From the NCBI GenBank assembly GCA_003557125.1, contig PWPN01000353.1:1-5716 (forward strand): 5,716 bases of DNA, given 5' to 3'. Made by a program: the position numbers and the translations under genes. Origin of the DNA: Phycisphaerae bacterium (GTDB lineage Bacteria; Planctomycetota; Phycisphaerae; UBA1845; PWPN01). The number at the start of each line of letters is the position of its first letter. Positions within the stretch are counted from its first letter, which is position 1. The notes beneath the pieces are model-generated. The model made no database searches and was not told where the DNA came from. It worked only from the letters and a program-made list of their open reading frames with translations. Below are positions 1 through 5,488 of this stretch, one piece after another.

Positions 1-256
1 TCAGCCAGACGATCGTGCGGGCTGGATAACGCGGCGACAATGCGCCGATCTGCTGGCTGATCCATGTCCGCTCAGCCACATCGGCGACGATGATCAGGTT
101 GGCGGCACAGATGCGCGTCGCCGCCTCGGTGGGGTCTCTATGACCATAGCCTTCCGGCGGTTTCCAGAGTGATGTCAGCGCCTGTTCGATCTGCGCGGGG
201 TCGGTCAGAATCGCCCCTTCCGCCGTCAGAAGGGCCGGCAAAGATGCTTCGCTCAT
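1..256 (-). CDS. opcA: OpcA-like glucose-6-phosphate dehydrogenase assembly protein, N-terminal part (cut by left edge)
   Basis: This is the start of a gene that continues beyond the left edge; 85 codons are visible. The ATG at 254-256 is preceded by GGGAG six bases upstream, a good ribosome binding site. After a variable N-terminus (MSEASLPALLTAEGAI) comes a segment with TRICAANLIIVADV, then ALSPRYPARTIVWL. A threonine-arginine, an Ala-Asn-Leu strand, a spacer helix and a 'RYPxRxIV' strand in this order are typical of the OpcA family N-terminus as I remember it. OpcA is a cytoplasmic protein that helps assemble or activate glucose-6-phosphate dehydrogenase in the oxidative pentose phosphate pathway, known from cyanobacteria, actinobacteria and planctomycetes. 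No zwf lies upstream here; the neighbour upstream is xerD, 134 bp away. The assignment rests on motif resemblance in a partial protein, so it is moderate. Confidence 0.6.
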   Translation of the reverse strand, partial: MSEASLPALLTAEGAILTDPAQIEQALTSLWKPPEGYGHRDPTEAATRICAANLIIVADVAERTWISQQIGALSPRYPARTIVWL

Positions 257-302
257 GACGTGCTCCCGATTACTCTGTCCCTGGTGATCCTGCCTGATGA
301 AT

Positions 303-330
303 CCTATAGGTTCGGCGCAGTCCCGACCAA
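303..330 (-). promoter_or_regulatory. possible promoter of the opcA-like gene
   Basis: On the minus strand TATAGG (303-308, 4 of 6 matches to TATAAT) stands 16 bases downstream of TTGGTC (325-330, only 3 of 6 matches). It lies in the xerD-opcA gap about 47 bp before the start codon. The weak -35 makes this a tentative call; read-through from xerD is the alternative. Confidence 0.25.
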
Positions 331-390
331 TCGCGGTCGCATTTTCCGTGCGGCTTGTTTTCGGCATGTATCGGCTTTGATGAGGTCGGG

Positions 391-1293
391 CTATTGCCGA
401 GGATGGAACTTACGGTGGATGGCTTTGAGCTGCGAGGTGTCCACGTGCGTGTAGACTTGCGTGGTGGCGATGTCGGCGTGGCCGAGCATCTCCTGGACGA
501 CGCGCAGGTCCGCTCCCCCGGCCAGCAGGTGCGTGGCGAACGAATGGCGGAACGTGTGCGGGGAGACTTTGCCGTTCAAGCCCATCCGACGCGCGTATTT
601 GACGACCATGCGCCAGCAGTTCGTGCGGTCGAGGGGTCGCCCGGTGCGCGACAGGAAGAGCGCGTCGGTCCCGGACCCGTCGGCCAACTGGGGGCGCAGT
701 GCGTCGAGATAGTCCCGGATCGCTTCGATCGCCTGCCGACCTACGGGCACCACGCGCTCCTTGCGCCCTTTTCCGATGCAGCGCAGGTAGCCGATGTCCA
801 GGTGAACGTCGCGAAGCGTGAGCGCGACGAGTTCGCTGACGCGCAGCCCGGTCGCGTAAAAAAGCTCGAGAATCGCCCGGTCGCGTGGAGCCATCGGCTC
901 GGCATCGTCGGGGACCGCCAAGAGCGCATCAATCTGCCGTTCATTGAGGACGGCCGGCAAGTGGTTCCACTTCTTGGGCGTTTCGATGAGCGAAGCGACG
1001 TCGCGATCGAGCAGGTGATGCGAATAGCAGAACCGGCAGAAAAGCTTGACGGCCACGAGTCGGCGGGCGATCGAGCTGACGGCCAGGTTGTGGAGCTGAC
1101 GTTGTTCGACGAGGAATGCCTGGATGTCGCGCGGCCCGATCTGCCGTAACGGCACCTCATGTCGCGTGCAGTATTCGGCCCATGCGTCGAGGTCGCGCCG
1201 GTAGGCGCTGAGCGTATTGTCGGCCAGGCCCGCTTCAGCCCATAGCTGACCGAGGAACCGCTCGATCAGCGCATCGATCGGCGGAGCGTCCAC
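391..1293 (-). CDS. xerD: Tyrosine recombinase XerD/XerC (chromosome dimer resolution)
   Basis: This is a site-specific tyrosine recombinase that resolves chromosome dimers at the dif site near the terminus, normally as a XerC/XerD pair with FtsK. Counting from the chosen GTG (300 residues), an N-terminal SAM-like DNA-binding domain (IDALIERFLGQL...NTLSAYRRDL, about residues 6-105) is followed by the catalytic domain. All catalytic residues are present: Arg151 (ATGLRVSEL), Lys175 (GKGRKERVVP), His246 and Arg249 (HTFRHSFATHLL), His272 (LGHADI) and nucleophile Tyr281 (TTQVYTHV). The spacing matches E. coli XerD almost exactly. I chose the GTG at 1291-1293 because GAGG lies 5 bases upstream, the protein then matches the 298-residue E. 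coli length, and it avoids overlap with the upstream small gene. A GTG at 1366-1368 would add 25 residues, a Pro/Ala-rich tail. XerC versus XerD cannot be settled here. No integrase-type mobile context is seen, so a housekeeping role is likely. Confidence 0.93.
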   Translation of the reverse strand: MDAPPIDALIERFLGQLWAEAGLADNTLSAYRRDLDAWAEYCTRHEVPLRQIGPRDIQAFLVEQRQLHNLAVSSIARRLVAVKLFCRFCYSHHLLDRDVASLIETPKKWNHLPAVLNERQIDALLAVPDDAEPMAPRDRAILELFYATGLRVSELVALTLRDVHLDIGYLRCIGKGRKERVVPVGRQAIEAIRDYLDALRPQLADGSGTDALFLSRTGRPLDRTNCWRMVVKYARRMGLNGKVSPHTFRHSFATHLLAGGADLRVVQEMLGHADIATTQVYTHVDTSQLKAIHRKFHPRQ

Positions 1294-1318
1294 CTTCTCC
1301 TCAGCCGGCGGTGCGGCT

Positions 1319-1528
1319 TCAGGCCGGGGTGGGGCAGGCGGTACGAACAAAGGGCTCTTCGTGCTCACTCGGTAGCTCGCTCAGTCGGATCTGGTGATAG
1401 ACTCCGCAGGCGTCGAAACTGCCGGCGCACAAGCGGAAAGCTTCGGGCAGATTGATCATCGTGAAGCGGTTCGCGCAGCGCGTATCACACCGATCCAGAT
1501 ACGGGCACAGGAACAACTGTTGTTTCAC
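1319..1528 (-). CDS. Small cysteine-rich protein of unknown function upstream of xerD
   Basis: This is a 69-residue protein that I cannot assign to a named family. It has six cysteines: C8-x5-C14-x3-C18, then C34-x6-C41, and C65 in the tail. The first five form a compact pattern that could bind zinc or an iron-sulfur cluster (inference). The region around residues 20-47 (NLPEAFRLCAG...CGVYHQIRL) looks like a folded helix-rich core. There is no signal peptide or membrane segment. The GTG start at 1526-1528 has TGAGGT six bases upstream, a convincing ribosome binding site. Third codon positions are mostly G or C to the end, as expected for coding sequence in this genome. The stop is 25 bp before the preferred xerD start, so the two are probably co-transcribed. 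A longer xerD form would overlap its last 50 bp. I think it is a real gene, but it is unproven. Confidence 0.6.
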   Translation of the reverse strand: MKQQLFLCPYLDRCDTRCANRFTMINLPEAFRLCAGSFDACGVYHQIRLSELPSEHEEPFVRTACPTPA

Positions 1529-1534
1529 GGAACA

Positions 1535-1540
1535 ACCTCA
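1535..1540 (-). promoter_or_regulatory. ribosome binding site of the small cysteine-rich gene
   Basis: The minus strand reads TGAGGT, six bases before the GTG at 1528. It is complementary to the 16S rRNA tail and supports this short reading frame as a true gene and this GTG as its start. Confidence 0.55.
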
Positions 1541-1660
1541 CCACGTTGGAAAAGGGTGCCTCATAACCCCGTCCGCTCCTGCGAATATCGGGCATTGTCC
1601 GCTCCGGCCTTGAGCCAATCCGTGCTCCCCAACCAGGGCTCCATCAGGGCACGAGGGCGA

Positions 1661-1689
1661 TTGACGGTGCGGACCGCGTCTTCTAGGAT
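1661..1689 (+). promoter_or_regulatory. sigma70-type promoter of the hldE-gmhA operon
   Basis: TTGACG (1661-1666, 5 of 6 matches) is followed after an ideal 17 bases by TAGGAT (1684-1689, 4 of 6). Transcription would begin near 1696, giving a leader of about 86 bases. A CGGGCC/GGCCCG hairpin (1746-1761) sits in that leader just before the ribosome binding site. The -10 covers the first base of the longest possible reading frame, which argues that the true hldE start lies further downstream. Confidence 0.55.
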
Positions 1690-1768
1690 TGTCATCCTTG
1701 CCTGCGGGGCGGCGCAGTGCTCGTGCCCGGCGACGGCCGAGCGGACGGGCCGACCGGCCCGCGCAAAC

Positions 1769-1773
1769 AGGAG
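1769..1773 (+). promoter_or_regulatory. ribosome binding site that sets the hldE start
   Basis: AGGAG lies eight bases before the TTG at 1782. No comparable site precedes the in-frame TTG at 1689, so this element decides the start. Confidence 0.6.
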
Positions 1774-1781
1774 CTCAATCC

Positions 1782-3269
1782 TTGGTATCCGAGTTGATTC
1801 AATGCGTGCATGCGATCGGCGGCCAGCGCGTGCTGCTCGTCGGCGACCTCATACTCGATCGGTATGTTTACGGCGATGCCGAACGCATCAGCCCCGAAGC
1901 GCCCGTGCAGGTGCTCTGCAAACGACGGGAAGAGCAGCGGGTCGGCGGGGCCGGCAGCGTGGCTGCCAACCTGCGGGAGCTCGGTATCGAGGTCAGCTGC
2001 TGCGGTGCGGTCGGTCTCGACGACACCGGCCATCGCGTCCGGGCGATGCTCGACGCCCTCGGCGTATGCACCCGCGGCATCCTCGCTGTCAACGATCGGA
2101 TCACGACCGCCAAGACGCGATTCATCGGCATGGCCCAGCACCGCCACCGCCAGCAACTCATCCGCGTGGACGAGGAGGTCACGCGGCCGCTTGGGTCCGA
2201 TAACGCGTCACGCCTCGAATCGCTTATCCTCGCAGCCATCCCTGATGTGGCTGTCGTCTGTCTCGAGGATTACGACAAGGGGCTGCTCACGGAAAAGCTC
2301 TGCCGGCGGATCATCGAGCTGGCCCATCGGCACGGAAAGCCCGTCCTGGTGGACCCGGCCCGAAGGTCCGACTACCGCATCTACCGTGGCGCCACGATCC
2401 TGACCCCGAACCGCAACGAGTTTCAGCTGGCTTCGGGCAGCCCGGACGGCGACGTCGAGACGATCAAGGCGTACGCCCCCAAACTTATCGAGTGCTGCGA
2501 CGTCGGGGGGTTGCTCATCACGCTCGATCGGGAAGGGGTGTTGCTCGCGGAGCGGAATCGGCCTCCGGTCGTAGTTCCGACCCGGCCGCGGGCAGTCTAT
2601 GACAACACGGGAGCCGGCGATGCGGTGCTGGCGATGCTGGCAGCCTCGCTGGCGGCGGGCGCGACGTTACGGCAGGCGGCGGAGTTGACCAACATTGCCG
2701 GTGGCCTGGAGGTCGAGAAGTTCGGCTGCATCCCGATCAGCCGCGACGAGATCGTGGCCGACCTCCGTCTGAGCACGGGCCAGGCCGGCGGGAAAATCCG
2801 CAAGCGCGACGAGCTGGCTTCCGAACTCGCCCTTCGCAAGAGTCGCGGCGACACGGTGGTTTTCACGAACGGCTGTTTCGACCTGCTCCACGTCGGCCAT
2901 GTGCGGTTTTTCGAGCAGTGTCGCCAGTTCGGGACGGTCGTCGTGGTCGCATTGAACTCGGACGAATCGGTGCGGGCACAGAACAAGGGACCCCTGCGGC
3001 CGATCGTGCCGGCCGAGCAGCGTGCCGAAGTGCTGGCAGCGCTTCAGACCGTCGATTATGTCGTCATGTTCGACGAGCCGACGCCCGAAGAGATCGTCCG
3101 GCAGCTCAACCCCGACGTGCTCGTCAAGGGGCAGGACTGGGCCGAGCGCGGCGTGGTGGGACGCGCGCACGTGGAAGGCAACGGCGGACGGGTGGTCCTC
3201 GTGCCGCTCGTGGAAGGGGTGAGCACGACCGGCATCGTCCAAAAAATTCAGCAGGGGGGGACGCCATGA
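1782..3269 (+). CDS. hldE: Bifunctional heptose-7-phosphate kinase / heptose-1-phosphate adenylyltransferase HldE
   Basis: This cytoplasmic enzyme of ADP-heptose synthesis for the LPS inner core carries out two steps. It phosphorylates D-glycero-beta-D-manno-heptose 7-phosphate at C1, and later transfers AMP from ATP onto heptose 1-phosphate. From the TTG at 1782 it has 495 residues (E. coli HldE has 477). Residues about 1-320 are a PfkB/ribokinase domain: VGDLILDRYVYG (20-31), RVGGAGSVAANL (53-64), DPARRSDYR (191-199) and DNTGAGD (274-280) with catalytic Asp280. Residues about 345-495 are a nucleotidyltransferase domain: TNGCFDLLHVGH (362-373, the HxGH motif), KGPLRPIVPAEQR (402-414), VKGQDW (448-453) and GVSTTGIV (479-486). 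I chose this TTG for its AGGAG site and because MVSELIQCVHAIGGQRVLLVGD gives a normal N-terminus. The stop overlaps the gmhA start, so the genes are translationally coupled. The function is well supported; the exact start is slightly less sure. Confidence 0.96.
   Translation: MVSELIQCVHAIGGQRVLLVGDLILDRYVYGDAERISPEAPVQVLCKRREEQRVGGAGSVAANLRELGIEVSCCGAVGLDDTGHRVRAMLDALGVCTRGILAVNDRITTAKTRFIGMAQHRHRQQLIRVDEEVTRPLGSDNASRLESLILAAIPDVAVVCLEDYDKGLLTEKLCRRIIELAHRHGKPVLVDPARRSDYRIYRGATILTPNRNEFQLASGSPDGDVETIKAYAPKLIECCDVGGLLITLDREGVLLAERNRPPVVVPTRPRAVYDNTGAGDAVLAMLAASLAAGATLRQAAELTNIAGGLEVEKFGCIPISRDEIVADLRLSTGQAGGKIRKRDELASELALRKSRGDTVVFTNGCFDLLHVGHVRFFEQCRQFGTVVVVALNSDESVRAQNKGPLRPIVPAEQRAEVLAALQTVDYVVMFDEPTPEEIVRQLNPDVLVKGQDWAERGVVGRAHVEGNGGRVVLVPLVEGVSTTGIVQKIQQGGTP
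3254..3260 (+). other. G7 homopolymer, potential slip site between hldE and gmhA
   Basis: Seven consecutive G residues read G GGG GGG in the hldE frame, the X-XXY-YYZ arrangement of a -1 slip site. A -1 shift here reads GAC GCC ATG, entering gmhA in frame. The same run lies five bases before the gmhA ATG and may simply act as its ribosome binding site. Function as a slip site is inference only. Confidence 0.3.
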
Positions 3270-3862
3270 GCGAGCGGATCACCAAGGTGCTGGCCGAGCA
3301 CGTCCGGCTCGTCGAGGGGCTCAAGGACCAGATCCCTTTGCTGCAGACGATGGCACGGCGGATCATCGAAGCGATCGCCCACGACAAGCGCATTTATACG
3401 CTGGGTAACGGCGGAAGCGCCGCCGACGCCCAGCACATCGCAGCCGAGCTCGTCGGGCGATTCAAGACCGATCGCCGCCCCCTGCCTGCGGTGGCGATGA
3501 CGACCGACACGTCGACGCTGCTTTCGGTCGGCAACGATTATGGTTTTGAGCAGATCTTCGGCCGGCAGATCGAAGCGCTCGTCAGGCAGGGCGACATCGT
3601 CTGGATCCTGAGCACCTCGGGGCGATCCCCGAACGTACTGGCGGCGGCTCAGTCCGCACAAAAGTGCAATGCGGTCATCATCGGCTTTACGGGCCGTGAC
3701 GGGCGGGCGCTCGAGTCGTTGTGCGAACATTGCCTGCGCGTCGATCACGACGCGAGCGAGCGGATCCAGGAGATCCATCAGATCGCCTACCATCTCGTCT
3801 GCGAACTGGTCGAACGGCACTTCGCGCATGCGGGCGAGGCAGAGCCGCTTACGCAAGAGTGA
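3266..3862 (+). CDS. gmhA: Sedoheptulose-7-phosphate isomerase GmhA
   Basis: This is the first enzyme of heptose synthesis, converting sedoheptulose 7-phosphate to D-glycero-D-manno-heptose 7-phosphate, the precursor of the substrate of HldE. The protein has 198 residues, normal for the family, and forms a single SIS domain that works as a zinc-dependent tetramer in the cytoplasm. The phosphate-binding loop is GNGGSAADAQHIAAEL (47-62) and the second sugar-phosphate loop is LSTSGRSPN (115-123). The expected zinc ligands are present: His57, Glu61, Gln168 and His176, with the 4- and 8-residue spacings of characterised GmhA enzymes. The ATG shares bases with the hldE stop (ATGA), so expression is coupled, and the G7 run five bases upstream may serve the ribosome. 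The 3' end overlaps the convergent recO by 14 bp. I am very sure of the function. Confidence 0.96.
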   Translation: MSERITKVLAEHVRLVEGLKDQIPLLQTMARRIIEAIAHDKRIYTLGNGGSAADAQHIAAELVGRFKTDRRPLPAVAMTTDTSTLLSVGNDYGFEQIFGRQIEALVRQGDIVWILSTSGRSPNVLAAAQSAQKCNAVIIGFTGRDGRALESLCEHCLRVDHDASERIQEIHQIAYHLVCELVERHFAHAGEAEPLTQE

Positions 3863-4571
3863 ACATCTCCAGCAGGGTCGGCCGACCGATGCTTTCCACG
3901 ATCGTATCGTCGAGCAGTTTGAGTGCGGTTGCCATCTGAGGCGCGTCGTAGTTTCCGTTCCGCAGCGCTTCGAGCGTGGTGCTGTCCAGGAGCCGTGCGT
4001 CGGGACAGCTCGGCCGACAGCTCCGGCAGACGAGTCCTCCCTGGCGAATCGAGCAGTACGCGGACCGCTCGGGCGGTGCCGGTCGGTCGCAGACGACGCA
4101 GCGCGTCAGGTCCGGCCACAACCCGGCCGACCGCAAGAGTGCGCACTGATACCGTACGACCTGGCCGAGGGGGTTTCCTGGCCCGCACAGCCCGGTAAGC
4201 AGCGCGACAAGGGCATCGAAGAGTTCGGGATGCGGGTCGGCGTGCTCGGTCATGGCCAGCGTGATCTGGGCGCCGTACTGGGCGGCGTACCATGCTCGCA
4301 GACGACTTCTAAGGGCGAGATAGGCATCCTCCTGCCGCCACTCGATGAGCGTGCCCAGCCCCCCCTCGGCCCGCGTACTCGGCAGGAAGACCACCGCGCC
4401 CCGCTCGAGCAGGTCGATGCCGGGCGCGAACCGCTTCTTGGTCCCGCGCTTCACCCCTTTGGCCAACAGACGATGCGCGCCTTGAGCGCGCGTAAAGACG
4501 GTGACGACCTGGGACGTTTCCGAATAGTCCAGTCGGCCAAGGACCACAGCCTGATCTTTGATGGGTGCCAT
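3849..4571 (-). CDS. recO: DNA repair protein RecO
   Basis: RecO is the recombination mediator of the RecFOR pathway. It helps load RecA onto SSB-coated single-stranded DNA at gaps and anneals complementary strands. The 240-residue protein begins with an OB fold (MAPIKDQAVVLGRLDYSETS..., about 1-80, including the 'VLGRLDYSETSQVVTVFT' strand pair and LAKGVKRGTKKRF), followed by a helical domain. A zinc-finger-like cysteine set carries Cys158 and Cys161 (CVVC) and Cys182 and Cys185 (CRSC), with Cys173 and Cys189 nearby. The length matches E. coli RecO (about 242). I chose the ATG at 4569-4571 because RecO proteins start right at this strand. The in-frame extension upstream would only translate tandem repeats. 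No Shine-Dalgarno sequence is visible before this ATG. It converges on gmhA and overlaps it. Confidence 0.92.
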   Translation of the reverse strand: MAPIKDQAVVLGRLDYSETSQVVTVFTRAQGAHRLLAKGVKRGTKKRFAPGIDLLERGAVVFLPSTRAEGGLGTLIEWRQEDAYLALRSRLRAWYAAQYGAQITLAMTEHADPHPELFDALVALLTGLCGPGNPLGQVVRYQCALLRSAGLWPDLTRCVVCDRPAPPERSAYCSIRQGGLVCRSCRPSCPDARLLDSTTLEALRNGNYDAPQMATALKLLDDTIVESIGRPTLLEMFTLA

Positions 4572-4605
4572 GTCAGGTGAATCAAACCGGCGCGGGCTGA
4601 CGGCT

Positions 4606-4650
4606 GGACGTCGCAAGGGAGGACGTCGCAAGGGGGCACGTCGCAAGGGG
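4606..4650. repeat. three tandem 15-bp repeats in the recO leader
   Basis: Units GGACGTCGCAAGGGA (4606-4620), GGACGTCGCAAGGGG (4621-4635) and GCACGTCGCAAGGGG (4636-4650) follow each other without gaps, and GCAC begins a fourth. They lie 35 bp upstream of the recO ATG. The unit is a multiple of three, so the extended recO frame stays open through it, but translation is unlikely. It may be a replication-slippage product or a repeated protein-binding site. Confidence 0.85.
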
Positions 4651-4679
4651 GCACAGTCGGCATGAAAAGGCCGGGCGGT

Positions 4680-4892
4680 TCAATCGTCAGCCTCTTCGTA
4701 CTCGGCCAGCCAGGCCATCTGAATCGCTTCGAGCCTGCCCTCGCTACACCCCTTCATGTCGTCGTCGAAGTCCGGCAGCCCACAGACCATGTCGCGCAGC
4801 CTCGTGAAACGAAGGGTGAGCGGGTCCTGGTCCGGGTGCTGCTCGTACAACTTTTCGGCGATTTCCTCGGCGTCCGTCCACTTGAGACCCAT
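4680..4892 (-). CDS. iscX: Fe-S cluster assembly protein IscX
   Basis: This 70-residue acidic protein matches the IscX (YfhJ) family along its whole length: MGLKWTDAEEIAEKLYEQHP, DPLTLRFTRLRDMV, LPDFDDD and then EGRLEAIQMAWLAEYEE. E. coli IscX has 66 residues with the same W-T-D opening, RFT and FDDD signatures. IscX is a cytoplasmic adaptor that binds the cysteine desulfurase IscS and iron through its acidic face, and tunes the rate of Fe-S cluster assembly together with frataxin (CyaY). The ATG at 4890-4892 has GGGGAG eight bases upstream; longer in-frame extensions lack the family pattern. No iscS, iscU or ferredoxin gene is in the window, so it is away from the usual isc operon. The ArsR-type gene ends 43 bp upstream on the same strand, suggesting co-transcription. 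Confidence 0.92.
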   Translation of the reverse strand: MGLKWTDAEEIAEKLYEQHPDQDPLTLRFTRLRDMVCGLPDFDDDMKGCSEGRLEAIQMAWLAEYEEADD

Positions 4893-4921
4893 AACCAGAA
4901 CTCCCCTCGTTTCCCCGCGAT

Positions 4922-4950
4922 ATTGTAATAACGCTCTACTTTCCCGTCCC
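4922..4950 (-). promoter_or_regulatory. possible internal promoter of iscX with AT-rich palindrome
   Basis: On the minus strand TACAAT (4922-4927, 5 of 6 matches to TATAAT) lies about 30 bases before the iscX start. A -35 at the right distance is poor (GGGACG, about 4945-4950). The -10 sits in a short AT-rich imperfect palindrome, TATT-GT-AATA (4921-4930), which stands out in this GC-rich region. Tentative. Confidence 0.3.
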
Positions 4951-5259
4951 TTGCTGTAAATGCTGCAATCTCGCTGACAGGGCTGCCTCCATGCACTGAA
5001 AAAAACCATCCAGGCAGGGGCACTCGAGATGATAGAAGGTCATCGGTCCTTCTTTGCGCATCGAGACGAGCCCGACCTGTTTGAGAACGCTCAGATGCTT
5101 GGAGACGGTCGACTGGTCGGCGCCGACCAGTTCGGTCATTTCGCAGACGCACCAGTCCCGTGCTTTCAGCGCGTCCAGGATGAGCAGCCGGCTCGGGTGC
5201 GCCAAAGCCTTGGCTACTTGCGCGCGAAGTTCATAGTAGGCTCGTGATCGGGTTTTCAT
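4936..5259 (-). CDS. ArsR/SmtB-family metal-responsive transcriptional repressor
   Basis: This 107-residue winged-helix protein belongs to a family of dimeric repressors that leave DNA when they bind a metal or metalloid or are oxidised. The core is typical: LRAQVAKALAHPSRLLILDAL (11-31), then DWCVCEMTELVGADQSTVSKHLSVLKQVGLV (35-65) with the recognition helix at about 50-60, then the wing SMRKEGPMTFYHL. The CVCE motif (Cys37, Cys39) corresponds to the alpha-3 metal site known from ArsR/CadC-type sensors. Further cysteines, CPC at 80-82 and Cys89, could complete a thiolate site or sense redox (inference). The ATG at 5257-5259 was chosen because the family normally begins shortly before this helix; AAGG lies four bases upstream. 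It precedes iscX by 43 bp. The ligand is unknown. Confidence 0.88.
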   Translation of the reverse strand: MKTRSRAYYELRAQVAKALAHPSRLLILDALKARDWCVCEMTELVGADQSTVSKHLSVLKQVGLVSMRKEGPMTFYHLECPCLDGFFQCMEAALSARLQHLQQGTGK

Positions 5260-5281
5260 GGACCTTGCGGTTCGCAGGTTC

Positions 5282-5298
5282 GCCGACTCGCCGTCGGC
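5282..5298. promoter_or_regulatory. inverted repeat in the arsR leader
   Basis: GCCGAC and GTCGGC form a perfect 6-bp inverted repeat around a 5-bp centre, 23-39 bp upstream of the arsR-type ATG and downstream of its predicted promoter. It could be an autoregulatory operator or an RNA hairpin. It does not resemble the AT-rich operators known for SmtB or ArsR, so the role is open. Confidence 0.35.
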
Positions 5299-5340
5299 TG
5301 AGCTTTTGCGAAAAACCAAGCCACGTGCTTACCGTCTTCT

Positions 5341-5369
5341 CTGCTACCATCCGAAGGTCATCCTGTCAA
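5341..5369 (-). promoter_or_regulatory. candidate promoter of the arsR-type gene
   Basis: The minus strand has a perfect TTGACA (5364-5369), a 17-base spacer and TAGCAG (5341-5346). The -10 is weak (3 of 6) but is preceded by TGG, an extended -10 pattern. Transcription would start near 5334, giving a leader of about 75 bases that includes the inverted repeat at 5282-5298. Confidence 0.45.
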
Positions 5370-5488
5370 TTCACGGGGCCGTCAGTCAAGGGGGGGGCTT
5401 GTATCCGCATCCTGCCGCAGTGCTGCTTTAGCTCGCCGGATTCGATCCTCCTCACACCCTTCGCTCATTCTCTCTGGATCGATCGACA

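Larger units (their letters stand above)
5260..5488. other. noncoding spacer left of the MITE-like segment
   Basis: Apart from the arsR promoter and its leader inverted repeat, this 229-bp stretch shows no gene. A G8 run (5390-5397) and a GATCGATC stretch near 5478-5485 are present without a clear role. I see no terminator or RNA gene. Confidence 0.5.

Noticed and set aside
322..390. CCCGACC/GGTCGGG inverted repeat (322-328 and 384-390) after xerD, with a competing GGTCG at 335-339
   Set aside because: The 7-bp arms are 55 bp apart without a T-run. The length and distance are compatible with chance in GC-rich DNA, and it does not form a convincing terminator.
355..1149. 264-codon open frame on the plus strand
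   Set aside because: It lies antisense to xerD, whose catalytic residues are intact. The frame has no recognisable motif and is an effect of high GC content.
1689..1781. longer hldE start at the TTG at 1689
   Set aside because: The codon overlaps the predicted -10 element, has no ribosome binding site, and would add 31 Arg-rich residues absent from the family.
2667..3242. 191-codon minus-strand frame
   Set aside because: It is antisense to the nucleotidyltransferase half of hldE, without motifs or a ribosome binding site.
2918..3265. upstream extension of the gmhA frame inside hldE
   Set aside because: The extension is Arg/Ala-rich low-complexity sequence and GmhA proteins begin at the ATG at 3266. 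It matters only because it keeps the -1 frame open for the slip hypothesis.
3669..4580. 303-codon plus-strand frame
   Set aside because: It covers the end of gmhA in another frame and is antisense to recO. No domain is recognisable.
5429..5448. TAGCTC followed by GGATTCGATCC, resembling tRNA D-arm and T-arm words
   Set aside because: The words are adjacent rather than properly spaced, the T-stem has only three pairs, and no acceptor or anticodon stem can be formed on either strand.
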